A stretch of 64,000 nt of DNA from Neodontobutis hainanensis (Eukaryota > Chordata > Actinopteri > Gobiiformes > Odontobutidae), in contig JALDNG010000020.1 in the NCBI GenBank assembly GCA_024349245.1, forward strand, positions 21,734,501 through 21,798,500, read 5' to 3'. Every line of letters begins with the position of its first letter. Position 1 is the first letter of the stretch. Positions 54,631 through 64,000 of the stretch are shown in pieces. Under the pieces are notes generated by a model. It was given only the letters and a program-made list of their open reading frames with translations. It did not search any database and was not told the DNA's origin. Position numbers and translations under genes: made by a program.

Positions 54631-55094
54631 TAATTTTAGAAAGATTATAGGAAGTGTAGATTTGCCACAAACAGTAAGTTAACATCGCAAAAATGGAACT
54701 GCTGTGTACAGTTTCTCTGTGCTGTTGGACATAAACAAGATGCATATTTAAGACTTAAATGTGCAAATGTGTTTATAGTCCAGGAAAGAATGTCGCTGAA
54801 AGAGAGCGTGGGATTAACAGAGACTAGTGGCTTTATCTGAGTCTGACACATGCTACAGTCTCCTCATAGCTCACATACGATTAGGTGCTAAAGCCACAGA
54901 AAAACAACCTGGTGACACCACTGACATTCACTATATCCACTAAATATTATAACAGCTGCAACCCATTCAATTCTACTTAAGTTTATAAAAACAGATAAAG
55001 GATTCTCTGATCACAATCTATTAAGTTACAGCCCAGTTACAGCCCTCACCAAAACATTCTTAAGAGAACATTAACACTTCATTACTAATACAGA
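54631..55094. other. Receptor-cluster spacer, non-coding
   Basis: No conserved frame. 54740-54870 is similar to 41930-42065, and 54640-54720 weakly to 36420-36480. Confidence 0.45.
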
Positions 55095-55437
55095 GTAAGT
55101 ATGTAATTTATTTATATAGCACCTTTCACAGGTAATTATCACAAAGTGCTTTACAACAGTGTTTTTACATGGAGCTTCCACTCACCCATTACATTCACTC
55201 CTGGGGCAGACAGAGAGGGGGGCAGCCACACAACCGGCACTCACAACCTTCTCTTACCACCACCAAACACACCTCTACAGTCACACACATTCATACACCA
55301 GTGCTACGGACACTGGAGGCAAGATAATGCCCAAGGACACAACGACAGTATGAACTGTGGGGCGAGCGGGAATCGAACCTACTACCTTTCGGTTGAAGGA
55401 CGGCCGCTCTAGCACTGAGCCACTGCCGCCCCAGAGT
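55095..55437 (+). repeat. Interspersed repeat family B, copy 2
   Basis: Begins TTTATATAGCACCTTTCACA, then AAAGTGCTTTACAA; ends GCGGGAATCGAACCTACTAC, CTCTAGCACTGAGCCACTGC and CGCCCC. It is more complete than the copy at 28440-28690. Confidence 0.7.
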
Positions 55438-56108
55438 CGACAGGGTGTGGGCCCTCTGCCTCAAGAAGGTGCCTCAGCGGGTTCTGACTTAATCTTTCTG
55501 CTCTGTCTGTGTGAGCCCAATGGTGAGCCTAAAACCCATTAACAACAGTTACAGACGGAATATGCACACACCTACCTTTTACCCAGAGGTGTCCCAGTTA
55601 ATTAATGTAGAGGAGGAGGACAGTTGCTGAACAAGCGTACAGTGTATATTTTAGTACATCCATCAGACATCACAAACTCATACATCAGGCATCAGACTTC
55701 ATGGATGCAACAGCATCAGGAGGTAGCCACACAAATTATATTTACACATAGATTAACTTTATTGAGCCAGAGGTAAAAACTCATAAAAACACAAACAAAC
55801 CAAAAGAAATGATTTAGAAGGAATAATAGAATAAAAAATAGTGATTTAGATATGCACAGACATGAGGAAAGGTATAAGATAATCCTCCTCAGACCGAATT
55901 AAAAAGTATTGAATTAAAAAAAAAAGTTTTGTAAATCAGATGTGCATAGACTCATATGATATAACATAAAAGGAACATTATAAACAGGCTTGTCACACTT
56001 TCGTCAGTCCAACTTAAAAGTGCGCTTCACCTGTCTCTGGAACAGAGGTTGTGACTTCAGTAATACACTATTCTAATTATATCTGCTTGTTATGGCACTG
56101 TCCATGGG
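55438..56108. other. Spacer 3' of odorant receptor 3, mostly nothing recognised
   Basis: At 55445-55470 GTGTGGGCCCTCTGCCTCAA is the inverse of part of dispersed repeat family A (AGGCAGAGGGCCCAC at about 61991). The rest is unremarkable. Confidence 0.4.
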
Positions 56109-57065
56109 TCAGGTCAAATTAATATTGATTTTCTTCATGTTATATTTCTTTTTCAAACATTCTTTGATGTCCTTAGTTTTAAAACAGTATATTATTGGGT
56201 TAACTGCTGCAGGTACAAGACTATAGAGCATAACAACTAGAATGCGAACAGGATCACTGAAAGTGAAGCCTACATTATTGGCCAAGTACACAAAACATCT
56301 GGGTGTGTAATACAGTAAAGTGATGAGGAGCTGTGGTGTGCACGTGGACAGAGTCTTCATCCGGCCCTCGTGGCTGGACATCTTAATCACAATAAAAATT
56401 ATTGCAATATAAGAAAAGATGATAAAACCCAATGGCAAAAGTAAACTGAACATGGCCAGGATTAAGGCAATGACTTGAACCTGTCTAACATTCTCACAGC
56501 CCAGTGATGTGAGGCCGATGTGGTCACAGTAGCACTGCACAATGACATTTGAGTTACAGTAAGGCAAAGTCAGAGCATCAATAACGATTCCCACCATCCA
56601 AGACATGGGCATAAACCAGGATATCCCACACAGAACAGAAGCAGTGTTGTTGGTGAAAGTACTGGGGTAACGCAGAGGAGAATACACAGCAATAAACCGA
56701 TCAAGAGCCATCACCATCAAAATAAAAGAATGAGCTGCTCCTAAAAAATGAACAAAATACATTTGTACAAAACAGCTGTAAAATTCTATCAGGCTGTCAT
56801 TAAACCAGTATTTGGAGATAATCTTTGGAAGTGTCACTGTCCCAAGCAATAAATCAGATAATGCCAGGTGACAAAAGATTAGATATGTGGGTTTATGAAG
56901 AGAACGCTCACATTTGACGAGCACTAGAATAAAAATGTTTCCTACAGCTATAACCAAGAACACAATAAAAAGCAGCGCTGACACTGGTCCATAATATTCT
57001 GTTGAGAGTCCAGGAAATCCAGTGATGTAGAAGTGGTCTATCCTTGTTACATTAGTGAGCAACAT
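56109..57065 (-). CDS. Odorant receptor (fish OR), intact, copy 3
   Basis: 318 residues from ATG 57065. Residues 1-72 and 231-309 are identical to the receptor at 5875-6846. About 20 of the roughly 24 differences up to residue 309 fall between residues 149 and 225, in TM4 (FMPMSWMVGIVIDALTLPYC instead of FLSMSWLLFIVIHALTLPYC) and TM5 (QVQVIALILAMFSLLL instead of AHQVIAFGGAMFFLLV). The second extracellular loop between them is unchanged. The C-terminus is five residues shorter. All OR motifs (GN in TM1, DRF, TM6 STC, TM7 NPIIYCF) are present. A recent duplicate, presumably functional with a different ligand range. Confidence 0.95.
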   Translation of the reverse strand: MLLTNVTRIDHFYITGFPGLSTEYYGPVSALLFIVFLVIAVGNIFILVLVKCERSLHKPTYLIFCHLALSDLLLGTVTLPKIISKYWFNDSLIEFYSCFVQMYFVHFLGAAHSFILMVMALDRFIAVYSPLRYPSTFTNNTASVLCGISWFMPMSWMVGIVIDALTLPYCNSNVIVQCYCDHIGLTSLGCENVRQVQVIALILAMFSLLLPLGFIIFSYIAIIFIVIKMSSHEGRMKTLSTCTPQLLITLLYYTPRCFVYLANNVGFTFSDPVRILVVMLYSLVPAAVNPIIYCFKTKDIKECLKKKYNMKKININLT

Positions 57066-57687
57066 TGTCGCACTACAGCCTTAACAACCAACAATTCCAG
57101 ATCAGACAGATAAAAAAAAAATGTTCAGTGATGGATGAATGTGCACATCTCAGTTCATGAACTGAACAGGGGCAGTGTCACTTTATATCTGCTGTTCCTG
57201 GACATCTTTTATGTGAACAGAGAAGTCCCTGAGCGTTGTAATCCCAAAACACTCATTTTGATCATGTCAAGTCTTTTATATAATTTATTAAAAGGCATTC
57301 ATTTGTATATACTATTATTGTTTAAAAGTGTTTAAATGCTTATGTAATGTATCTGTATCTTTCATGTGTGAATTTATCATGTATTTTAAAAAAAAAACCT
57401 TAATATTAGATAAAGCATCAATTTAATAAAAGAGATAAATCATCATGAACAACATCAAAAGAGCATAACACGACTAAATGCTACCACATCTTAGATTCTG
57501 CTGGAATTAACTGCATTATAAATAAACAGCATTACTTTGTTCAGTAACAAGTAACCTTATGAATAACTGTTTCCTTTGTTACGTCTTTACCATTACTGAC
57601 AATAAAATCTGGCATTACTGTTATTGAGTTAACTGAAGTGTTTTTAATCTGAGTAGGCTCTCTCTCAGCCAAAGGAACCTGCAACAG

Positions 57688-57780
57688 TGATGGGTCGGTT
57701 GGAAATGAATCGGTTCAAAGAGCCAGCTCTTTAAAAGAACAATGGGAGCTGGCTCCCGTTTGCAAGCCATTTTAATGTAT
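57688..57780 (+). mobile_element. hAT-like left end
   Basis: CAGTGATGGGTCGGTTGG, then AATCGGTTCAAAGAGCCAGC and the inverse GAGCTGGCTCCCG, form a typical left end of a non-autonomous hAT. No matching right end was found before 58640, so this may be a truncated copy. Confidence 0.5.
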
Positions 57781-58690
57781 TTATTTATTTTTGTAAAGTA
57801 ATACAAGACAAGAGTGATAAGAAGATCTCTGTGCTAAAGGTGCTTCCTGCAGTGAGTCGACTGAATGTTGCGTGCTCCTGGGTAACCAATCATGCAAGGA
57901 CGGACAAGGATCATACCATTAAGCAGAGAGGGGCGGGGATGTGCTCATGCACAGGTGCATTGAAATGGACAGACGAAGAAGAAAAGAAGAGAGGAGTGCA
58001 CCAATACAAAAGTAAGTGACCGTAAGAAGAGAAGCAGCATTTGGATCCATTTTATTTAGAACACAAAGGCTAAATATACAAGATTAACACATCATATTGA
58101 GCAATTTATTGATATTATAAAATGTTTTTTTTTTACTATTGAATACTTAAGTACAAAAGATGTATTAATAAATTTATTTATTATTATTTTACTAAGTGTC
58201 TATATTTGGCGGGATTTTGAAAAGGTATAAATGGTAGGAGTCGTTAATGACAGGCCACCACATGAGGAATTAGCTTCTTTTAAAATGAAAAATAATCATA
58301 CAAAATGAAAATGCGGGTCACTGAAACCTAACTCAGTACACAGGATAAAATTCCAACAAGAGCCAATCAGTTAGTGATAAACAGGATGGATTGGACATAA
58401 CAAAAAGAAAACCTCAACAGCATCATTTCTAAGAAATGAGTGATACCCATGCTCCACCTTGCGGTGTAACAAAGTCACTGCCTAACATACACAACAATGT
58501 GAACAATATTTAAGAAAAAAAATCCTTTTGTGTACTTGCTTCAATTTTATTGAAAAGCATTATCATGGAGTTATGTGAAGGGCATGGCTGCTTAAGAACA
58601 AACTGTGCCTATCCCCTTGTATGATTAAACCTAGAATGCAGCAAAGAGTCAAGTAATTTGTGCCACATGTAGTGGAATATTATTCCTCTA
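57781..58690. other. Non-coding stretch, nothing recognised
   Basis: AT-rich, with no conserved frame. May contain the rest of the hAT element whose left end is at 57688. Confidence 0.4.
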
Positions 58691-58708
58691 TTGCTACCAT
58701 GACGAACG

Positions 58709-59260
58709 TTACCAGAAACTCTGCAGTGCTGTTTTAAAGTCTATTCTCTGAGCAACAGGAAGCCAGTGCAGAGATTTTAAAACTGGACTGATGTGGTTGT
58801 ACTTCCTGGTGTTAGTTAGAACCCGAGCAGCAGCGTTCTGAATAAGCTGCAGCTGTCTTAACCCTCGTTTTGAGAGACCAGTGAGCAGGCCGTTACAGTA
58901 ATCTAACCTGCTGGAGATAAAAGCATGAATAAGTTTCTCTAAGTCTGGTTCAGACATTATCCCTTTGACTCTGGAAATATTTTTAAGGTGATAAAATGCA
59001 GATGTAATAGACTTAATGTGACTCTGGAAATATTTTTAATATTAAAATGCTGATGATGTAACTGACTTAATGTGACTGTGGAAATTTAAGTCTGAGTCTA
59101 TGATGACCCCTAGATTTCTAACTTGGTTTTTAGATTTTAGAGGAAGAGACTCAAGGTGACTGCTGACACTTTCTCTTTGTTTCTGTGGAACAAAGATGAT
59201 TAGTTCAGACTTGTCTCTGTTCATACAATAAATGATAGAATTGAGAAGGCAGCTATGCAT
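58709..59260 (-). pseudogene. L2-type LINE reverse transcriptase C-terminal remnant, third family
   Basis: On the minus strand: MNRDKSELIIFVPQKQRESV, QVRNLGVIIDSDLNFHSHIK, then (after a partial duplication near 58975-59060) DLEKLIHAFISSRLDYCNGL, LIQNAAARVLTNTRKYNHIS and LHWLPVAQRIDFK. This is the segment after the catalytic box and the thumb. Frame changes separate the pieces; both ends are truncated. Confidence 0.75.
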
Positions 59261-59306
59261 GTCCCTGGTGAGCTAGCAAAAGAACTGGCGCAAAATTTGG
59301 CTCTTA

Positions 59307-60619
59307 TAGTGTTGTCAAAAATATTGATATTTTGATAAATATCAATACTAAAATAAAACGATACTCATTTTCCAAAGTTTCAATACCAGCTGAGCTTTGG
59401 ATTTTACTTGAAAATACAAGAGTTTTTTTTTTTTGTTTTTTACTTGCGCTATTGGTTTCTGAATGAATGACAACCTGAGAGGCCTTTCAACAAGTGCACT
59501 CCGCAAGACATTATTCATAATTACAAGCGCATTGTGTAAAACATATTTTTGAACCGGCACTTGAATGAATGAATCCAGAACTAAACCAGAACTGAACCAG
59601 AACTGAACCAGGACTGGACAGTTTTTATGTAAGAATTAAAAAGACTCAGTAAAAGTGAGGAAGTCTAATAATGTGGTGAGATGTACATTTGTCTGTCGTA
59701 GGTTAATTATTGACTCGTTTGTTGCATATTTGACCTCATTTACAAACAACGTGAGTAATTCACGCAATTCACGTTCATTTGAACCCAACACATGTTCATT
59801 TGGGTGATTAAAAACAGAAAAACTGTGAAAGAAGGGTTTGTAGATGAGTGACACAAGTCTTCCTTAAGTTGTGTCAGTTTCTGTGTGAATCCTAAATCCT
59901 GTTACTGAACTAATCATACGCATTTTAATTAAAATGTTACCCTACACGGGGAAAACACAGGAAATAAATATTTCTATTCTGAAAATGTTTGAAGATGAAC
60001 CTGCAAATTAAACAGTAACAGTTAATTATTAGTAACATATAATGCTGAAGAAATGCTCAGTGCATTTCCCCTTGTTCCTGCTGTTTTCAGAGGAAGGACA
60101 ATAGAAAGAGATCAATTATGACAGGCATCTTTGTCATATTTGTTTAACAAATATGTTTTGGCTTGATTTGATGGTTTTGTATTTAAAATGTTCTCACACA
60201 TTTATGAAGGAGTATTAGGCATTATATACAGGATTCTAGGCAGTTGTCAATAAACTAAAAGGATAAAATACAGAATACAGTGGACATTCATCTCTATATT
60301 GTTTAAGAGGCTGTAGGTCTGGAATAAATGAGACTTTACTTTAAAGAATTATATTGAAACGCATATCCTTTTATGAAAATTTTCCAGACCCCTCACAGTG
60401 AGGAAAGTTAACTAAGCGGACCTTGGCTGATTTTAATTGATTTTATTTTAATATAACTCATTGTCATGTTCTATCTAGACATGTTATATGTATCTTTAAA
60501 TAAAAAAATAATAATATTGTGACAGTTGTTTTCCCTTCAGTATCGAAAATGGTATTGAATATTGATATTTTTAAAGGTATTGTATTGAAGTTAGAAATTC
60601 CAGTATTGTGACAACACTA
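59307..60619. mobile_element. hAT-like element without recognisable transposase, 1.31 kb
   Basis: Ends TAGTGTTGTCAAAAATATTG and, inverted, TAGTGTTGTCACAATACTGG; flanks GGCTCTTA and GGCTCTTT (59299-59306, 60620-60627) form an 8-bp duplication with one mismatch. Both ends carry ATATTGATA/TATCAATA motifs. No transposase frame was found inside. Confidence 0.75.
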
Positions 60620-60627
60620 GGCTCTTT

Positions 60628-61605
60628 ATATAAGTCAGAGAGTCACAATAAGAAACTGGAAGAAATACGGATTTGCGCTAGAGAGCATAGTTGACTGGAT
60701 TGGCCAAGTGGAGAACTGGTTGTGTTTTTTGGAAGCAACACAGGCACAAAAATTTATTCTACAACTGTTGCTGAGGTTGAAATACTGCAGCAAAAGATGG
60801 ATGACATCAAAAACAGGAAACAAAGGAATAAACTGTGCTTCATAAAATTCCCTGAGGGTTGCAAGAATTATGAGTGTTATTCTTGGAAGAAACCATAACA
60901 AATTTTTTTAACATCAACTTGTCCAAGGGATTCCGGAAATTGAGAGGGCGCACAAATAGCTATAAGCCAACTAACGCCTTTATTTATTTATTTTTTATTT
61001 TTTTTTTGTTACCACATTTTTCAGCTGTGTGGGCTCTCATGTGTTTATTATATACTGGGCTAATTTACTCTGTTAGAGATTTGATTTGAAACTACACATT
61101 TTCTCAAGTATAGTCTTGGCTGTGCTAATGTACCCTTGTACTGGGTTTGAGTTATTTCTATTTTGTTTCCTTTTTTTCTGTTAACCGATATTGCGCACTC
61201 AACCCAGAACTTGGGGGTTTAGGAGGCTTAAGGGCAGCATGAGTTAAGTGTATGAATCACATACATTGTTAAGGAAGGTATTTTTGTCTGGCTGACAAGT
61301 TTTAGGATTTTGTTGACAAGTTTGACATGTATGTTCAGTGTTTTTTGTTTGCGTTTTGTTGCTGAACATAATAAGTTTGTTTGTTAGGCTGCAGCACTAG
61401 CTGCTTCACATGCTTTGTGGGAGTAGCCAGTGGCAGCAGTAAAAGTAAAGGAGTGGAAACAATAATTAGTAAAAACTTGCAATTTAAAGAGAGCAGAGAT
61501 AAATTAGGGAGAATGGCATTGGTGTTATGTGAGATCTAGGGGAACAATATTATTTTAGTTAATGTGTATGCTCCAAACTCCCATAACTCCCAGATTGAGC
61601 CTTCT
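60628..61605 (+). pseudogene. L1/Tx1-like LINE remnant (ORF1 and start of ORF2)
   Basis: The stretch at 60770-60880 encodes VAEVEILQQKMDDIKNRKQR and NKLCFIKFPEG, like the coiled coil and RRM start of L1-type ORF1 proteins. At 61530-61590, IILVNVYAPNSHNSQ matches the NVYAPN block at the start of the L1/Tx1 endonuclease. Most of the element is missing and stops are common. The hAT-like element at 59307-60619 inserted into its left part. Confidence 0.5.
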
Positions 61606-61830
61606 ATTCAATGAAACTTTTAGAGAGTCTCTTAGGTCACAAAATAAAATCTACAAAGAAACAACAGCTTCACAAGAGGATGTATCAGCACAGAAGAGCC
61701 AATCCTGGAGGACCTGAGTCTGTAGTCCACCTCCACCTCAAAGACAAAGGACATTCCTTTGAGGACAGCAATGTCACTAACAGTGACACTAACAACATGT
61801 CGTGTCTGATACTGAACCCTCAGACTTCAG
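61606..61830 (+). pseudogene. Penelope-like GIY-YIG endonuclease remnant (copy 2)
   Basis: Frame STKKQQLHKRMYQHRRANPG, then VVHLHLKDKGHSFEDSNV: the same endonuclease stretch as at 691-1010, here in a cleaner frame of about 60 residues, cut on both sides. Confidence 0.7.
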
Positions 61831-62052
61831 CACGATTGTATGCAACTCATGAACACACAACCAGTTCAAATGCTATAGAGCCTTTATTGTAACTACAACA
61901 ACCAACCCGAGTAGACTATCCCCAGCTCTACTAAAGATTGTACATGGATCTTGAGCTTGTCAGTTTAGAATTTACAACTATTTCTTTAGGAGGCAGAGGG
62001 CCCACCCCTTCTAGTGGAGCCTCCTTTTTTTAAAAAAACTTTGTCCTAGTTC

Positions 62053-62094
<42 letters not shown>

Positions 62095-62400
62095 ATTACA
62101 CTAATCATGATTTAAAACATACACTCTGACATTATGTTTTCTCTTTTCTATATGTTTCTAGATGTATTATTATAACATCCCATACTTGACTATAAACAAT
62201 GCAAAAGTATAATCCATAAAACACACAATATAAACTCATGCATAAATGAATAACTAAATAAGTACACAGAAATAAACACATAACATTCAAAATATTACAC
62301 CACAGACTCTCCTGAGCCTTAATGACTCTCACATCAGGAGTCACACTGTAATTTCAGAGCTAACGACTGAGACCAGAACAGCCTGGTCCCTCAAGAGATA
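61831..62400 (+). repeat. Dispersed repeat family A, most complete copy
   Basis: Contains GCACGATTGTATGCAACTCA, the TTTATTGTAAC block, the uninterrupted site CCCTTCTAGTGGAGCC (about 62001-62016), a GT tract (about 62058-62092), the TTATGTTTTCTCTTTTC block and the 62310-62391 segment also found at 1064-1146. It serves as the empty-site reference for the CACTA-type insertion. Confidence 0.75.
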
Positions 62401-63180
62401 AAAGCTCAGCTCTCTTACTAGTTAATCTCAGAATTGACAATTTTTTTTTTAAATTAATATAACTTTAAAACATATCAACTTAAATCTGATAAAAACAAAG
62501 AGGGGGGAAGAAAAACTGAAAGGCTAACTCTACATTATCCACGAGTAACCTCCGCAGCAACTGACTTTTTTCTATAATATTTTCACTCTCCATCTGGAGT
62601 AACCATGAGCAGTGAGCCTCCAGATGCTGTTGTGAAAGAGAGAAACTAAGCCTGTTCTTGATTCCTTTTATTAAAAGCTTCTTTCACAAGCGTCCCATGT
62701 TATAGCAAGCCCTGTATGCTTGCACTGAGGTTGTATTGTCTCAGAAACCTACAATAAGTGCCCCATGCCCAGGGTACTTGTGTCACGGACTGGGGCTTAA
62801 TGGACAACGCAAATGGAGTTGTTTTTCTGTTCTCCACTACTCTTTGTCTCAGATGGGCTGCTCTACAGCGCTTCAGCTCATGTTCATATGTCACAAATGT
62901 CCCTGTGCAGAACCTGGGACTGGAGCGGAGGAGAAGCAGAGAAGGCGTTTTTTCAGATGCAGTGCCGCCTCAAAGTAAAAAGGGAGCGTGACAACGGGGC
63001 TGAGCATGGCAGCAAGGACATTTCCCAGTATCCACGTATTATTTTTGTTTATGTAATTTATCATAATTCAAGTCCCACCCCTAGTATTATTGTGTTCTTG
63101 TTTCATTGTGTTAATAATATTAACAAAAAATCCATATTGACACATTCAGCTCTGGCATATAGCCTACAAACAAAACATAC
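62401..63180. other. Non-coding or unresolved stretch
   Basis: Some open frames of 60-130 residues at about 62700-63000 are present on both strands but show no family features. If the exons at 63181-63889 are real, this would be intron and possibly later exons of that gene. Confidence 0.4.
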
Positions 63181-63889
63181 TTTAGTGAATAAAAGCTGAA
63201 AGGTAAGAAACATCTCCAGATCCTTTAAACACGGTTTGTTGAGGACAGTCTGTGACAGGGTCTTGTGTGCTGCAGAACCGACTGGTATGACCTCTGTAAG
63301 AGCTTCCCACATCCAGGGGTCCACCTGTGCTCTCTGCTGACAAATCCTAAAATAAATTGAAGAGTCGGGACAACACATTATTCCCAACTAGCTCTATTGT
63401 AAGTTGTCACAACTGAGACACCAGTAGATGGGATTTGTATTTGTATTTTTATTGCAACAAAGAGACCACAGTAAACCGGCATGACGTAAAAGTGCTACAA
63501 GGATAACAATTACATCCTAAATTACATCCTGGCAAAATGTATAAAGTTGTCATGGCTCATGTTATCTCTGGTGAAGGTTATTGAGCAAACAAAATATGAG
63601 AGTCCAAAAAAGAAAAAGTATCAGACTCATCAGTCGCTGGAAGTCAAGCTCATAAAACACTGGTGAGAAAGTATTTAATCCATTCAAGACAGTTACTTAT
63701 TATGAGATGTTCCTGTTCGCATCCCTGTTTTACCAGCATGCTAACATTATTTAGCTTTAGAAAACTGAAGACAAAACACCACAATATACATGTTCTGTAC
63801 CTTTTCAATGAAAGGAAAGCCAGTGCAGAGTCTGTTTTTTGGTCGCACTTGATAAAACTTTTCTTTTCTTGGTCATATGCAGAGTCCAT
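63181..63889 (-). CDS. Possible 5' end of an unidentified gene (two exons)
   Basis: Exon 1 (63889-63801) starts with ATG and encodes MDSAYDQEKKSFIKCDQKTD, ending LAFLSLKR at donor AAAAG|GTACAG. Exon 2 (63346-63181) follows an acceptor TTATTTTAG| and continues in phase: ICQQRAQVDPWMWEALTEVI, PVGSAAHKTLSQTVLNKPCL, then FLTFQ, with a possible donor AAA|GTATGT. Phases match (89 and 166 nt) and the translation looks protein-like. I do not recognise the family. Later exons are not identified to the left. It could be a single-copy host gene, a relic, or chance. Confidence 0.35.
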
Positions 63890-64000
63890 GTGAGTATTTC
63901 AAGTGCGCTGGAAGCATGATTTTTTTTGTGTTTGCAGGATTAATTTTTAACTTTTATTCCCAAAATCTTTCTCATGGCTACAGAGGCAATCATGGCAAAT
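63890..64000. other. Window edge, nothing recognised
   Basis: Short AT-rich end. An in-frame stop and a possible acceptor (CTTCCAG) lie just upstream of the ATG of the possible gene. Confidence 0.3.

Noticed and set aside
62700..63199. Overlapping open frames of 64-128 residues on both strands
   Set aside because: No recognisable motifs and no splice or start context that favours one of them.

Overview
The window looks like nuclear DNA of a teleost fish. Three intronless or single-exon odorant receptor genes of one fish-type subfamily are the only clearly intact host genes. The rest is a dense, nested mix of transposable elements typical of teleosts: Tc1/mariner, hAT, CACTA/EnSpm-like, piggyBac, L2/jockey-type LINEs, LINEs with a restriction-like endonuclease, Penelope-like, DIRS-like and Gypsy elements. 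AT-rich spacers, GT/CA/AT microsatellites and GT...AG splice sites also fit a vertebrate. There is nothing prokaryotic: no operons, CRISPR arrays or ribosome binding sites.

Layout. 0-5.5 kb: a TTF zinc-finger exon, a Penelope-like endonuclease remnant, a LINE with a restriction-like endonuclease, a hAT-like element and a Tc1 remnant split by an L2 3' end. 5.9-6.8 kb: odorant receptor 1 (minus). 9.6-19.6 kb: three LINE remnants and a DIRS-like element, with a 94-bp exact duplication joining two of them. 20.4-29.3 kb: an almost complete CACTA-type DNA transposon of 8.86 kb. It carries a C2H2/DDE transposase gene and a second, SAM-like four-exon gene; a related repeat at about 62.0 kb supplies the empty target site. 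29.5-31.8 kb: a piggyBac scrap and a hAT foldback element with a 24-bp minisatellite. 32.8-33.7 kb: odorant receptor 2 (minus). 37.1-41.7 kb: a hAT element with a nearly intact Tc1 element inside it. 43.2-53 kb: a Gypsy element (minus), itself split by a hAT element (45.4-47.9 kb) and an L2 3' end. It encodes an extra MYND zinc finger and lacks its protease core. 53.0-54.6 kb: a LINE 3' end split by a hAT element. 56.1-57.1 kb: odorant receptor 3 (minus), a recent duplicate of receptor 1. 58.7-62.4 kb: LINE, hAT-like, L1/Tx1-like and Penelope-like remnants. 63.2-63.9 kb: two exons of a possible unidentified host gene.

How the parts relate. The receptors form a small tandem cluster spread apart by insertions. 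Receptors 1 and 3 are identical over long blocks and differ almost only around TM4 and TM5. The most interesting system is the CACTA-type element. Its two genes lie 62 bp apart on one strand and share an upstream leader exon, so a two-product transposon with alternative splicing, analogous to plant En/Spm, is plausible. Target-site duplications let most nested insertions be ordered in time. All family names come from recognising motifs by eye; no database search was run.
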